Source: Thermaceae bacterium
GTDB lineage: Bacteria; Deinococcota; Deinococci; Deinococcales; Marinithermaceae
Direction: 5' to 3'
DNA: 12,881 nucleotides
Assembly: GCA_026985615.1 (NCBI GenBank)
Contig: JALSQD010000036.1
Coordinates: 1 to 12,881, forward strand
Positions 1 to 5,574 of this stretch are shown in pieces. Below the pieces are notes generated by a model. That model was not told the DNA's origin and did no database searches. It worked only from the letters and a program-made list of their open reading frames with translations. The translations under genes were made by a program, and so were the position numbers. How positions within the stretch are numbered: the first letter of the stretch is position 1; each line of letters opens with the position of its first letter.

Positions 1-35
1 TGAACAAAACTAAAAACCATCTTCGAAGCATGGTG
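1..35 (-). terminator. Intrinsic terminator of the leftward repressor gene
   Basis: On the minus strand, just after the repressor stop codon (37-39), the transcript can form ACCAT / ATGGT arms (plus 30-34 and 16-20) enclosing the self-complementary CTTCGAAG. A T-rich tail TTTTTAGTTTTG follows. Hairpin plus T-run directly behind a stop codon is the normal arrangement of a factor-independent terminator. The stem is short and AT-containing, so its strength is uncertain. Confidence 0.6.
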
Positions 36-36
36 C

Positions 37-714
37 TTAAACCCTCCTCACCACCGCCTTCGCCACCCCGAAGATCCGCTCGCCGTCCTCGAGCTCCCGC
101 GGGGGGTGGGCGGGGTTGTCGCTGACCAGGAGCCAGGCATCGCCCACGCGCTGGAGGCGTTTGACGATCAGCCCGTCGTCGGGTACGTGAACGGCGACGA
201 TCTTCCCGCTCTCGGGCTCGCCGTCGCGCACGAAGAGCACGATGTCCCCCTCGGAGAGGGTTGGCTCCATCAAGTCACCGCGCACGCGCACGGCAAAGAG
301 GTCACGGCGGTCGTAGCCGCTGATCTCGGGGAGAACGACCTCGATCTGCTCGCCGGTGTCGGTCCAGGAGGGGAGGCCCGCCCCTGCATCCACGATGGGG
401 ATGATGTGGGTTTTGACCGGCAGGGCGTGGTCGCGGAGGATTTGCTCCTCGCGGAGACCAGGGAGCTCGATGCCGGTGGCTTTATAGAACTCCTCGGGGG
501 TCCACTTAAGGGCGCGGCGAAGGGCCTCTAGACGCTGCCAGGGCCAGCGGGAGATGTCGATGGACCCCTTTTCTACCTTGGCAATGGCCTGCTGGCTAAG
601 GCTTAGCTTCGCCGCCAGGTCGTCCTGACTAAGTCCGAGCTCCTTGCGTCTCACCCTTATAGCGAAGCCTACATCGGCTCGACTCTTGGCCGTGTTCAAA
701 TCCGACACTAGCAT
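37..714 (-). CDS. CI/LexA-like phage repressor: XRE-type HTH plus S24 peptidase-like domain lacking the catalytic serine
   Basis: 225-residue lysogeny repressor. Residues ~17-70 form an XRE/lambda-type helix-turn-helix (LGLSQDDLAAKLSLSQQAIA). Residues ~103-225 match the S24/LexA dimerisation and self-cleavage domain: a possible Ala-Gly cleavage site at A110-G111, the GD-x-MEPTL motif at 146-153, and the general-base Lys at 185 (LIVKRL). Family members have GDSMEP; here the codon at plus 271-273 (read on the minus strand) is TTG, giving Leu148, one base away from Ser TCG. Self-cleavage should therefore be lost, while DNA binding and dimerisation may remain. The ATG at 714 is chosen because AGGAGG lies 3 nt before it and the HTH starts soon after; an ATG at 786 is in frame but adds 24 unconserved-looking residues. 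It is transcribed away from the rest of the early genes. Confidence 0.9.
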   Translation of the reverse strand: MLVSDLNTAKSRADVGFAIRVRRKELGLSQDDLAAKLSLSQQAIAKVEKGSIDISRWPWQRLEALRRALKWTPEEFYKATGIELPGLREEQILRDHALPVKTHIIPIVDAGAGLPSWTDTGEQIEVVLPEISGYDRRDLFAVRVRGDLMEPTLSEGDIVLFVRDGEPESGKIVAVHVPDDGLIVKRLQRVGDAWLLVSDNPAHPPRELEDGERIFGVAKAVVRRV

Positions 715-732
715 GGTCCTCCTACAACCGGA

Positions 733-741
733 ATAGTAGCA
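733..741 (-). promoter_or_regulatory. Candidate extended -10 promoter for the repressor gene
   Basis: Read on the minus strand this is TGCTACTAT, an extended -10 element (TGn followed by a TATAAT-like hexamer). No good -35 is seen at normal spacing. A start of transcription near plus 725 would leave a leader of only about 11 nt, containing the AGGAGG ribosome site of the repressor. The downstream half-site at 724-728 would let a bound regulator block it. Confidence 0.35.
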
Positions 742-760
742 CCCAGGTAGTACGGATGGG

Positions 761-790
761 TTGACAAAACAACCGAGGGTGTACAACTAT
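761..790 (+). promoter_or_regulatory. Candidate early rightward promoter
   Basis: A perfect -35 hexamer TTGACA sits at 761-766. The -10 is poor: TACAAC (782-787, spacer 15) or AACTAT (785-790, spacer 18). The -10 region coincides with the repeat GTACAACTAT, so a bound repressor would occlude it. It would drive the Cro-like gene and the early cluster with a leader of about 150 nt. Confidence 0.4.
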
Positions 791-935
791 GGGAGTGAGT
801 CAGTAGTACATTGGCTCGCGGACCTTGAAAACTGGGCTACGACAGAGCTTCCGACCTACAGGTACAACTATAGGTGTTGTCCCCACCCAAGAGAGGAGGA
901 TCGAATCATAGCAGAAGCTTAAGTCCACAACCCGA

Positions 936-943
936 AAGGAGGT
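936..943 (+). promoter_or_regulatory. Ribosome binding site that selects a TTG start
   Basis: AAGGAGGT lies 5 nt before TTG at 949. This near-perfect site supports TTG 949 as the start of the Cro-like gene over the in-frame GTG at 874, which has no such site. Confidence 0.75.
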
Positions 944-948
944 GGTCC

Positions 949-1188
949 TTGACCCACGTAGGCAAGCGCCTGCGCGAGCTACGCATTCGCGCTGGTCTAA
1001 AGCGCGAGGAACTCGCCACGGCCGCCGGGGTCGGCTACGGCACGATCGCCATGATCGAGGCCGGTCGGGCGCGGAACCCCAAGCTCGACACGATCCGCCG
1101 GTTGGCCCGGGCGATCGGCGAGAAGACCGGAAAAGGCGAGCTCGAAGTCCTCGGGGAGCTCATCGGGGAGGCTGAGTATGCCCGCTAA
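949..1188 (+). CDS. Cro-like XRE-family transcriptional regulator
   Basis: 79-residue protein consisting of one lambda/XRE-type helix-turn-helix: residues ~3-60 carry GKRLRELRIRAGLKREELA, then AAGVGYGTIAMIEAGRAR, the usual positions of helices 1-4. A short acidic-basic tail (EKTGKGELEVLGELIGEAEYAR) may help dimerise. First gene of the rightward early cluster, divergent from the repressor, which is the position of cro in lambdoid phages. It probably competes for the half-sites at 724-931. Start is TTG 949 with a strong ribosome site. The 3' end overlaps the next gene by 11 bp. The family call is firm; the Cro role is from position. Confidence 0.8.
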   Translation: MTHVGKRLRELRIRAGLKREELATAAGVGYGTIAMIEAGRARNPKLDTIRRLARAIGEKTGKGELEVLGELIGEAEYAR

Positions 1189-1540
1189 CCTCGCCCTTCC
1201 GACCGAAGACGACATCCGCCGGGTGGTGCGCGAGGAGCTCGCGGCCATCACCGCCAAGCTCGACGAGCTGGGGCTTAAACCCCGCGAGCTTCTCGTCATT
1301 CGCACCCGGCGGGAGGCCGCCCGCTACCTCGGCTTCACCCGCGAGATGTTCGCCGAGGCCGAGGAGCGCGGCTTCATCCGCCCGCTGCCCTTCCTGATCC
1401 GCAACACGTCGGCGTACCCCGCCGACGCCCTGGTCGAGGGCGGCAGGGCATACCTCGAATGGCTTCAAGGCCGCAACGGGGGAGAGGCCCCCGAATCCAA
1501 AGCGGCGGCCGGGGTGAGGGCCCCGGCCAGAAAGGAGTGA
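1178..1540 (+). CDS. Small phage protein with a possible MerR/excisionase-like DNA-binding fold
   Basis: 120 residues. Residues 8-32 form a charged amphipathic helix (DDIRRVVREELAAITAKLDEL) suited to a coiled coil. Residues ~42-95 read like a helix-turn-helix of the excisionase/MerR-like sort (TRREAARYLGFTREMFAEA, then a turn with RPLPF and a strand-rich wing, ending YLEWLQ). The tail from ~97 is Gly/Ala/Lys-rich and probably disordered. GGGGAGG at 1165-1171 lies 6 nt before the ATG; the start overlaps the Cro-like gene by 11 bp, so translation is probably coupled. I do not recognise an exact family. A DNA-binding or excisionase role is possible from position and fold only. Confidence 0.7.
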   Translation: MPANLALPTEDDIRRVVREELAAITAKLDELGLKPRELLVIRTRREAARYLGFTREMFAEAEERGFIRPLPFLIRNTSAYPADALVEGGRAYLEWLQGRNGGEAPESKAAAGVRAPARKE

Positions 1541-1546
1541 TCCGCG

Positions 1547-1762
1547 GTGATTGCGGACAAAAACAGGGTACCACGGTTTGAACTCGACTTGGAGGACGCG
1601 GCAGCCGTAGCAAACGATTTGCGCGAGTACAGCTACGTTAACCGGCTCACGCCAAGAGCAGCGTCGGTGTACAGCGAGGTCAACCGTTGGCTCGAGGCCA
1701 ACGGATGGGAGCGCGACGGCAACGGCTGGTGGCGCGGCCCGAGGAAGGAGGTGGCGCGGTGA
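1547..1762 (+). CDS. Hypothetical small early phage protein
   Basis: 71 residues from GTG 1547, with AAGGAG at 1532-1537 nine nt upstream. Sequence is mixed alpha/beta: acidic N-terminus (FELDLEDAAAVANDLREYSY), a helix (AASVYSEVNRWLEANGWER) and a Trp-rich end (GNGWWRGPRK). No cysteine motif, signal peptide or membrane segment. It ends in a 4-bp GTGA overlap with the next gene, so it is part of a coupled cluster. Function not recognised. Confidence 0.65.
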   Translation: MIADKNRVPRFELDLEDAAAVANDLREYSYVNRLTPRAASVYSEVNRWLEANGWERDGNGWWRGPRKEVAR

Positions 1763-2004
1763 TCCGCGACCTCCCTCCCCTTGCCCAATGGAGACACGTC
1801 GTCACCTGCCCCGTCTGCGGCGGTGACGGCACGGTGGAGCTCCCCCTCTCCGAGGACCCGGCCGACTCCCGGGATTACCGGTGCCCGATCTGCGAGGGCA
1901 TCGGCCGGGTGTGGGTCCTGGTCTACGAAATCGAGGGGCTTCCGGGCCGGCGCCTGACCTGGGAAGTCGAGGGCCCGGCTTACGAGGAGGTGGAGCATGC
2001 CTAA
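1759..2004 (+). CDS. Small zinc-knuckle protein with two DnaJ-type Cys motifs
   Basis: 81 residues from GTG 1759, preceded by AAGGAGGTGG (1745-1754) and overlapping the previous stop by 4 bp. It has two CxxCxGxG-type motifs, CPVCGGDG at ~17-24 and CPICEGIG at ~44-51, which together would hold one zinc as in the DnaJ central domain. The rest is a short beta-rich acidic tail. No J-domain is present, so this is not a DnaJ chaperone; small phage proteins with this knuckle are usually of unknown role. Overlaps the next start by 8 bp. Confidence 0.7.
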   Translation: MIRDLPPLAQWRHVVTCPVCGGDGTVELPLSEDPADSRDYRCPICEGIGRVWVLVYEIEGLPGRRLTWEVEGPAYEEVEHA

Positions 2005-2188
2005 CGCCCTCGGCTGGACCATCCGCGAGAAGCTGGTCGGCTACGAGGTCCTGATCTGGGACGGGCCCGTCGTGCTCTACAAGGAGCACACGCGGACCCG
2101 TGCCCAGGCCGCCAGGCTCGCCGAGCACTGGCGGAAGAAGCTCCTGCCGGAGGCCTTCCGGCGGGAGGAGAAGGAGGTGGAGGCGTGA
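1997..2188 (+). CDS. Hypothetical small early phage protein
   Basis: 63 residues from ATG 1997, with AGGAGGTGG at 1986-1994 just upstream. The N-terminal half is beta-like (GWTIREKLVGYEVLIWDGPVV); the C-terminal half is a long basic-amphipathic helix (TRAQAARLAEHWRKKLLPEAFRREEKE). No cysteine or membrane signature. It overlaps both neighbours (8 bp upstream, 4 bp downstream), which points to translational coupling. Function not recognised. Confidence 0.65.
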   Translation: MPNALGWTIREKLVGYEVLIWDGPVVLYKEHTRTRAQAARLAEHWRKKLLPEAFRREEKEVEA

Positions 2189-2490
2189 TCGCCCGCGGCC
2201 TCGCCCTCCTCGCCGAGCTCAAGGCGCGGCAGCCAGACCGCGTGGCCCGGACCGACCGCAAGCACCTGGCCCGGGCCCTAGAGGCCCGGCGCCAGGCTCC
2301 CTCCGAGGCCGACCGAATCGCCGAGCGGCTGAGGGGCCTCGGCTACGAGGTGGCCTACGGCTGGGACCCCGATCTCGGGGATTACGCCGAGGCGCGGGTT
2401 GATGGCCGTGTGGTGGCCCAGGCCAACCGGTGCGGCTCGGTGGAGGCGTGCCTGCGGCAGGTGGCGGGGGAGCTGGGGGTGAAGGTGTGA
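2185..2490 (+). CDS. Hypothetical early phage protein
   Basis: 101 residues from GTG 2185, four nt after AAGGAGGTGG (2171-2180). Residues 1-50 are a very basic helical segment (LALLAELKARQPDRVARTDR), followed by an alpha/beta part with GLGYEVAYGWDPDLGDYAEA and a C-terminal helix containing two cysteines (RCGSVEACLRQVAGELG). The beta-alpha pattern with conserved-looking Gly/Trp/Asp could be a small substrate- or DNA-binding fold, but I do not recognise it. GTGA overlaps at both ends tie it to its neighbours. Confidence 0.65.
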   Translation: MIARGLALLAELKARQPDRVARTDRKHLARALEARRQAPSEADRIAERLRGLGYEVAYGWDPDLGDYAEARVDGRVVAQANRCGSVEACLRQVAGELGVKV

Positions 2491-2672
2491 TCCACCTCTG
2501 GCTCGCTACCTTGCTCTGGTTCGTAGCTGGATTCGTTGGATTCTTCGTTGCCGCCCTGCTCTGCGCGGCGGGGCGTAGCGAGGAAGCCCTCGAGGCCCGT
2601 GAGCGGGCGGGCCTCGAGCTGGAGTTGGACCCGCTCATAACCGAGGAGCCCGCACCCCGTAAGGCGGAGTAG
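2487..2672 (+). CDS. Small single-pass membrane protein
   Basis: 61 residues from GTG 2487, overlapping the previous stop by 4 bp. Residues 2-27 are one hydrophobic membrane segment (LWLATLLWFVAGFVGFFVAA), followed by a highly charged cytoplasmic-type tail of about 33 residues (RSEEALEARERAGLELELD). No lipobox or signal-peptidase site is evident. It could act on the host envelope or in superinfection exclusion, but nothing in the sequence shows which. The last gene of this tight cluster; a 31-bp gap follows. Confidence 0.65.
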   Translation: MIHLWLATLLWFVAGFVGFFVAALLCAAGRSEEALEARERAGLELELDPLITEEPAPRKAE

Positions 2673-2703
2673 CCACAGGGGCGAGCTCAGAAAGGAGAGC
2701 ACC

Positions 2704-2994
2704 ATGAAGCTCAAACCACAGGTAGGCGGAAACGGTGGAGAGATCGTTCAAGTGGAGCCAGGAACCTACGAGGCGGTCCTCGAGGAGGTCCGCGGCTACA
2801 GGGGCAAGCGGTACAAGTCCGAGGAATACGAACCGAAGCTCGTCTTCATCTGGAACCTCGGCGAGGACGAGGATGGCAACCCCATCCTCCGCGACAGCAC
2901 CGACACCATCCGCATTATGGCCAGCGGCCCGACCAAAGATGCGGCGGTGCGCGCCCTTATCGACAAAATCATTGCCCAAGGGGGGTTGCGATGA
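2704..2994 (+). CDS. Phage protein resembling the N-terminal part of a DUF669-like/ssDNA-associated protein
   Basis: 96 residues with a clear ribosome site (AAGGAGAG, ~6 nt before ATG 2704). The segment VEPGTYEAVLEEVRGYRGKR followed by PKLVFIWNLGEDEDGNPILR is typical of phage proteins found beside replication and recombination genes (PGTY-x-A opening, then a charged beta strand and acidic loop). Those proteins are usually longer; this one stops after residue 96, so it is either a short form or truncated. The stop overlaps the next ATG (ATGA). The family assignment is tentative. Confidence 0.6.
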   Translation: MKLKPQVGGNGGEIVQVEPGTYEAVLEEVRGYRGKRYKSEEYEPKLVFIWNLGEDEDGNPILRDSTDTIRIMASGPTKDAAVRALIDKIIAQGGLR

Positions 2995-3083
2995 CCCTTA
3001 CCCAGATAGCTTGGTTGCTGCTCGGCATTATAGCCATCGCCGCAGCGCTCTGGCTGGATGTGCGGAGAGAGGGGTGGCCATGA
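2991..3083 (+). CDS. 30-residue membrane micro-protein
   Basis: ATG 2991 overlaps the preceding stop as ATGA, and its own stop overlaps the next ATG in the same way. The 30-residue product is almost entirely one hydrophobic helix (TQIAWLLLGIIAIAAALWLD) with a basic tail (VRREGWP), as expected of an inner-membrane micro-protein with the tail in the cytoplasm. The overlaps at both ends and the hydrophobic composition are the support; there is no independent ribosome site, so it depends on coupling. Function unknown. Confidence 0.5.
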   Translation: MTLTQIAWLLLGIIAIAAALWLDVRREGWP

Positions 3084-3157
3084 TCGTCTACCGCACCAAT
3101 CGGACCTGCCACTCCTGCGGCGAGGGTGGTCGGTGGTTGGAGGAGGACAAGAAATGA
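3080..3157 (+). CDS. 25-residue CxxC micro-protein
   Basis: ATG 3080 overlaps the stop of the membrane micro-gene as ATGA, and its stop (3155-3157) overlaps the ATG of the next gene. The product has one CHSC pair at residues 10-13 followed by GEGGRW and an acidic-basic end. One CxxC could be half of a zinc site if the protein dimerises. Support is the chain of ATGA overlaps; coding status is plausible but unproved. Confidence 0.4.
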   Translation: MIVYRTNRTCHSCGEGGRWLEEDKK

Positions 3158-3645
3158 GCTCCATCACCGTCGCTTACGTCATCCGCATTGCCACGCTAGC
3201 ATCGTTGTACCGCTTTTGCGTTGAGCACGAGCGCATGGACGAGTGGCCGCGCTACGCCAAAATGGCGCTCAACGTCCGTCACCCGCGCTCGGTAGCCTCG
3301 CTTCTCAACTGGACGTACTCCAACGATGCGGTAACCGCACCGAGCAATGGGGATTTTCGCAACGCCCTTTTCATCCTCAACGACCGGCGCAATAAAGTCT
3401 CTGCCACGCCTACGGCCTACGTCAACGAGGACGCGCTGGCATGGCACGTTTACATCGAAGACTGCCAGCTCACGGCGCGTCCAATTTGGTACAAACCCCC
3501 AGGTCGCACTCTGGGCATGTACCTGGGCGCGGACCCTGTAGCCGACGTGCTCGACTACTACGAGCGGCGCGGGCGGCAAGTACTCCGCGCCCTTGAAGAC
3601 CAGCTCAAGGAGTGGGAGTCGAAAAATGACCACCATCACCGGTAA
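3154..3645 (+). CDS. Hypothetical phage protein
   Basis: 163 residues from ATG 3154, overlapping the preceding micro-gene by 4 bp with GGAGGA ~10 nt upstream. Mixed alpha/beta, no cysteine cluster, no membrane segment; a strand-rich centre (ALAWHVYIEDCQLTARPIWY) and a charged C-terminal helix (YYERRGRQVLRALEDQLKEW). Codon use is less GC-biased than the neighbouring 949-2672 cluster. The last 20 bp overlap the next reading frame. Function not recognised. Confidence 0.7.
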   Translation: MSSITVAYVIRIATLASLYRFCVEHERMDEWPRYAKMALNVRHPRSVASLLNWTYSNDAVTAPSNGDFRNALFILNDRRNKVSATPTAYVNEDALAWHVYIEDCQLTARPIWYKPPGRTLGMYLGADPVADVLDYYERRGRQVLRALEDQLKEWESKNDHHHR

Positions 3646-4435
3646 CCCGCCCTGGCCACCACAGCAGCCCCAGGCCAACCGCCGGCCCACGCTGCTGCCC
3701 ATGCGGGCCTGGAGGTTGCACATCATCCCTGGGGACAGCCCGACCCTAATCCGGGCGCGAACCTACGAGGATCTGAACCGGGAGGTGCAGGCAGTACTCG
3801 AGCACCGTCGCATGTCCGTGCCCGTTGAGTACTACGGCTCGCCCTGGATCCGCTGGATGCAGCGCGCGTTTTGGGGTGATGCCAGAGCCGCCAGCCTCGG
3901 CGACTGGCGGCTGGTCGAGGTCTGCGCGGCCTGCGCAGGCGCGCGCTGGTGTGCAGCGAACAAAATCCCGATAACGGGGATTAACGAGAATTCGGGACGC
4001 GGGGCCGGGACGGGAAGGGACCCATCCCGGCGTGCCGCTATGCGCGGGCAGGGGAGGGGGCCCGCTGCGTTTTTTTCAAACCCAGACCACGACGGGGGCC
4101 TCCAGGGCCCCCTAGTTCATGGAGGTGTCCGATGGGAGAACTCATCAAGCAAGACGATCGAGAGCAGCAGCAGCATACCGAGCTGGCCCAGGCCGGCGAC
4201 ATCATCACGCCCGACGCGCCGGTCATGCTCGACCCGTACGCGGCCGGAGCGGTACCGCTTGGGGGCCAGCTCGACGCCCTGGCGACCATCAGCGCCGGGC
4301 GCAAGGTCAAGCGCGGCAACGGCTACGTGCCGCAGGTCTCGCGCGACGGCACCATCTACGTCCACGACCCTGAGGGTCGGGCCCCAGGCCTGGCCGAGGC
4401 CCTGGCCGAGCACGATCACAAGCGCCTCATCATAG
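3626..4435 (+). CDS. Hypothetical protein; convincing coding sequence only to ~3960, frame then open through a probable terminator
   Basis: The frame starts at ATG 3626 (AAGGAG ~18 nt upstream; overlaps the previous gene by 20 bp). Residues 1-112 look coding: a Pro-rich start, RAWRLHIIPGDSPTLIRART, a helix with EDLNREVQAVLEHRR, and a Cys-bearing end VEVCAACAGARW. After ~3960 the translation loses coding character, three hairpins and a T7 run lie within it, and it overlaps the well-supported 4132 gene by 304 bp before its stop at 4433-4435. The frame with a stop at 3982-3984 could be reached by a -1 shift near 3955. So the stop may have been lost by an indel, or the real end is shorter than the open frame. 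Function not recognised. Confidence 0.4.
   Translation: MTTITGNPPWPPQQPQANRRPTLLPMRAWRLHIIPGDSPTLIRARTYEDLNREVQAVLEHRRMSVPVEYYGSPWIRWMQRAFWGDARAASLGDWRLVEVCAACAGARWCAANKIPITGINENSGRGAGTGRDPSRRAAMRGQGRGPAAFFSNPDHDGGLQGPLVHGGVRWENSSSKTIESSSSIPSWPRPATSSRPTRRSCSTRTRPERYRLGASSTPWRPSAPGARSSAATATCRRSRATAPSTSTTLRVGPQAWPRPWPSTITSASS
3964..4031 (+). other. Two hairpins in the poorly coding stretch before the terminator
   Basis: AATCCC (3964-3969) pairs with GGGATT (3977-3982) around a short loop. GCCGGGA (4004-4010) pairs with TCCCGGC (4025-4031) around a 14-nt loop. They lie where the upstream reading frame stops looking coding and precede a third hairpin with a T-run, so the stretch behaves like a 3' untranslated or regulatory region. 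A role in RNA stability or processing is possible. Confidence 0.4.
4044..4076 (+). terminator. Probable intrinsic terminator of the early gene cluster
   Basis: GCGGGC (4044-4049) pairs with GCCCGC (4060-4065) around a 10-nt purine loop. TGCG and seven T residues (4070-4076) follow. Hairpin plus T7 in a GC-rich sequence is a good factor-independent terminator. It separates the small early genes from the replication operon starting at 4132. The conflict is that the upstream reading frame has no stop before it. Confidence 0.55.
4094..4112 (+). promoter_or_regulatory. Perfect GC hairpin just before the 4132 gene
   Basis: GGGGGCC (4094-4100) and GGCCCCC (4106-4112) form a 7-bp all-GC stem with a 5-nt loop, 8 nt before the ribosome site GGAGGT (4121-4126) of the next gene. 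There is no T-run, so it is not a terminator by itself. It could protect the 5' end of the mRNA or affect translation. No promoter is visible between 4076 and 4132. Confidence 0.4.
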
Positions 4436-5574
4436 CGTTCCCCGGGCATGACTGGAGGCAGTTTGTCCAGCAGCGCTTCGCGCGCTACTCGGCGACCCGG
4501 CTCGAGGGGTACGGCGACCATGAGCAGTTCACGGTCATCGGTCCCAAGGGCGAGCGGACGGTGTACCCAGCGGGGACGCGGGAGTACGAGCTGGAGGTCA
4601 AAAACAGCAAAAACGCAGTCTCCGTCTACTTTTTCCTGGCCCGCTGGGCAGGTGACGGCCCCGACGCGGCCCCGCAGATCTACTGGCCAGACGGGTTTGG
4701 CGTTTACCGGCTGCGCTTCACGAGCCGCAACAGTCTGCGCAACCTGCTTGACACCATTCGCAAACTGCAGGGGCTGACGGCCGGCCGCATCGCGGGCGTG
4801 CCGATCGAGCTGCGGCTGGTCTACCGTGAGGTGGCCGATACGACTGGAGTGCGGCGCACGGTGCCAGTCTGGACGTTCACACTACGCCCCCCTGGCCAGC
4901 TGGCACTCACCAACGAGACGTTCCGGGTCATCGTCCAACGCGGCCTCGAGGCGGGCGAGTCACTCAAGCTCGAGGCGCTCGAGCCTCCGACCGAGACCCT
5001 CGAGGACATGGAGCAGGCCCTCCTGCGCGGCGAGCTGCTCGAGGAGTCTGTGCCGGTGGAGGCCGGGCGCGGGCGGGCGCGCAAGGCCCACGCGATGGAC
5101 GCAGAGTTCGAGCGCCTTGGACGCGAGCCAGAACAGCCTGCCGTGCTCGAGCCGGATGAGGGGGCGCTCGAGCAGCTCTCCACCGGCTACGTGCCCGAGG
5201 CCTGGACCCGCAACTGGTTTGCGGCCGTTGAGGGCACGCCCTACCGCGAGGATGAGGCTCGCGCCTGGCTGATCGGCCGCCTGACCGACGGCCAGTACGA
5301 CAGCCTGGCCGCGGTCATTGAGGCGGGCGAGGATGCGGCGCAGGAGGTCTACAACAAGACGCTCGAGGCGGTCGAGACCTACCGGCGCCTGACGGCCAAC
5401 ATCACCGCCATCGCAGGCGAGCACGCGGTCTACAAGGCGGCCGCGCTCGACTGCCTGCGCGGCGGCAAACCCTATGACCTGGGCTTGCTCGAGCAGTGCC
5501 TGGAGCAGCTCGAGAGCCTGAAGCGCACCCACGCGGAGGTGGACGATGCCGACCAGCCCCCACTCCTCCAGTGA
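4132..5574 (+). CDS. Gp3/recombination-directionality-factor-like phage protein with a long C-terminal extension
   Basis: 480 residues; GGAGGT at 4121-4126 precedes ATG 4132. Residues ~31-255 resemble the phage 'hydrolase or metal-binding'/Gp3-like family to which the phiC31 recombination directionality factor belongs: DPYAAG opening, a central KNSKNAVSVYFFLARW segment, GVYRLRFTSRNSLRNLLDTI and the strand pair GVPIELRLVYREVA ... VPVWTFTLRPP. In that family the factor binds a serine integrase and switches it to excision. Residues ~260-480 are an acidic, Leu-Glu-rich helical region (ETLEDMEQALLRGELLEE; EAVETYRRLTANITAIAG) of unknown role. No integrase is in the window. It heads the replication operon, so a recombination or ssDNA role is an alternative. 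Family recognition is from memory and moderate. Confidence 0.6.
   Translation: MGELIKQDDREQQQHTELAQAGDIITPDAPVMLDPYAAGAVPLGGQLDALATISAGRKVKRGNGYVPQVSRDGTIYVHDPEGRAPGLAEALAEHDHKRLIIAFPGHDWRQFVQQRFARYSATRLEGYGDHEQFTVIGPKGERTVYPAGTREYELEVKNSKNAVSVYFFLARWAGDGPDAAPQIYWPDGFGVYRLRFTSRNSLRNLLDTIRKLQGLTAGRIAGVPIELRLVYREVADTTGVRRTVPVWTFTLRPPGQLALTNETFRVIVQRGLEAGESLKLEALEPPTETLEDMEQALLRGELLEESVPVEAGRGRARKAHAMDAEFERLGREPEQPAVLEPDEGALEQLSTGYVPEAWTRNWFAAVEGTPYREDEARAWLIGRLTDGQYDSLAAVIEAGEDAAQEVYNKTLEAVETYRRLTANITAIAGEHAVYKAAALDCLRGGKPYDLGLLEQCLEQLESLKRTHAEVDDADQPPLLQ

Larger units (their letters stand above)
724..880. promoter_or_regulatory. Divergent lysis/lysogeny control region with repeated ACAAC half-sites
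   Basis: The intergenic region between the repressor (start 714) and the Cro-like gene (start 949) contains ACAAC on the plus strand at 724-728, 769-773, 783-787 and 864-868, with another at 927-931, and the inverted form GTTGT at 876-880. The repeat GTACAACTATNGG occurs at 781-793 and 862-874, 81 bp apart. ACAAC-N7-GTTGT at 864-880 and GTTG-N6-CAAC at 760-773 are dyads. GTAGTAC also occurs twice (747-753, 803-809). Position and dyad symmetry suggest operators for the repressor and/or the Cro-like protein. Assignment to either protein is inference. Confidence 0.5.

Noticed and set aside
106..531. 141-residue plus-strand frame opposite the repressor
   Set aside because: It is the antisense of a clear S24-type repressor, has no ribosome site and no recognisable domain.
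874..948. N-terminal extension of the Cro-like gene from GTG 874
   Set aside because: No ribosome site before 874, the extra 25 residues are low-complexity, and it would overlap the putative operator; TTG 949 has a strong site.
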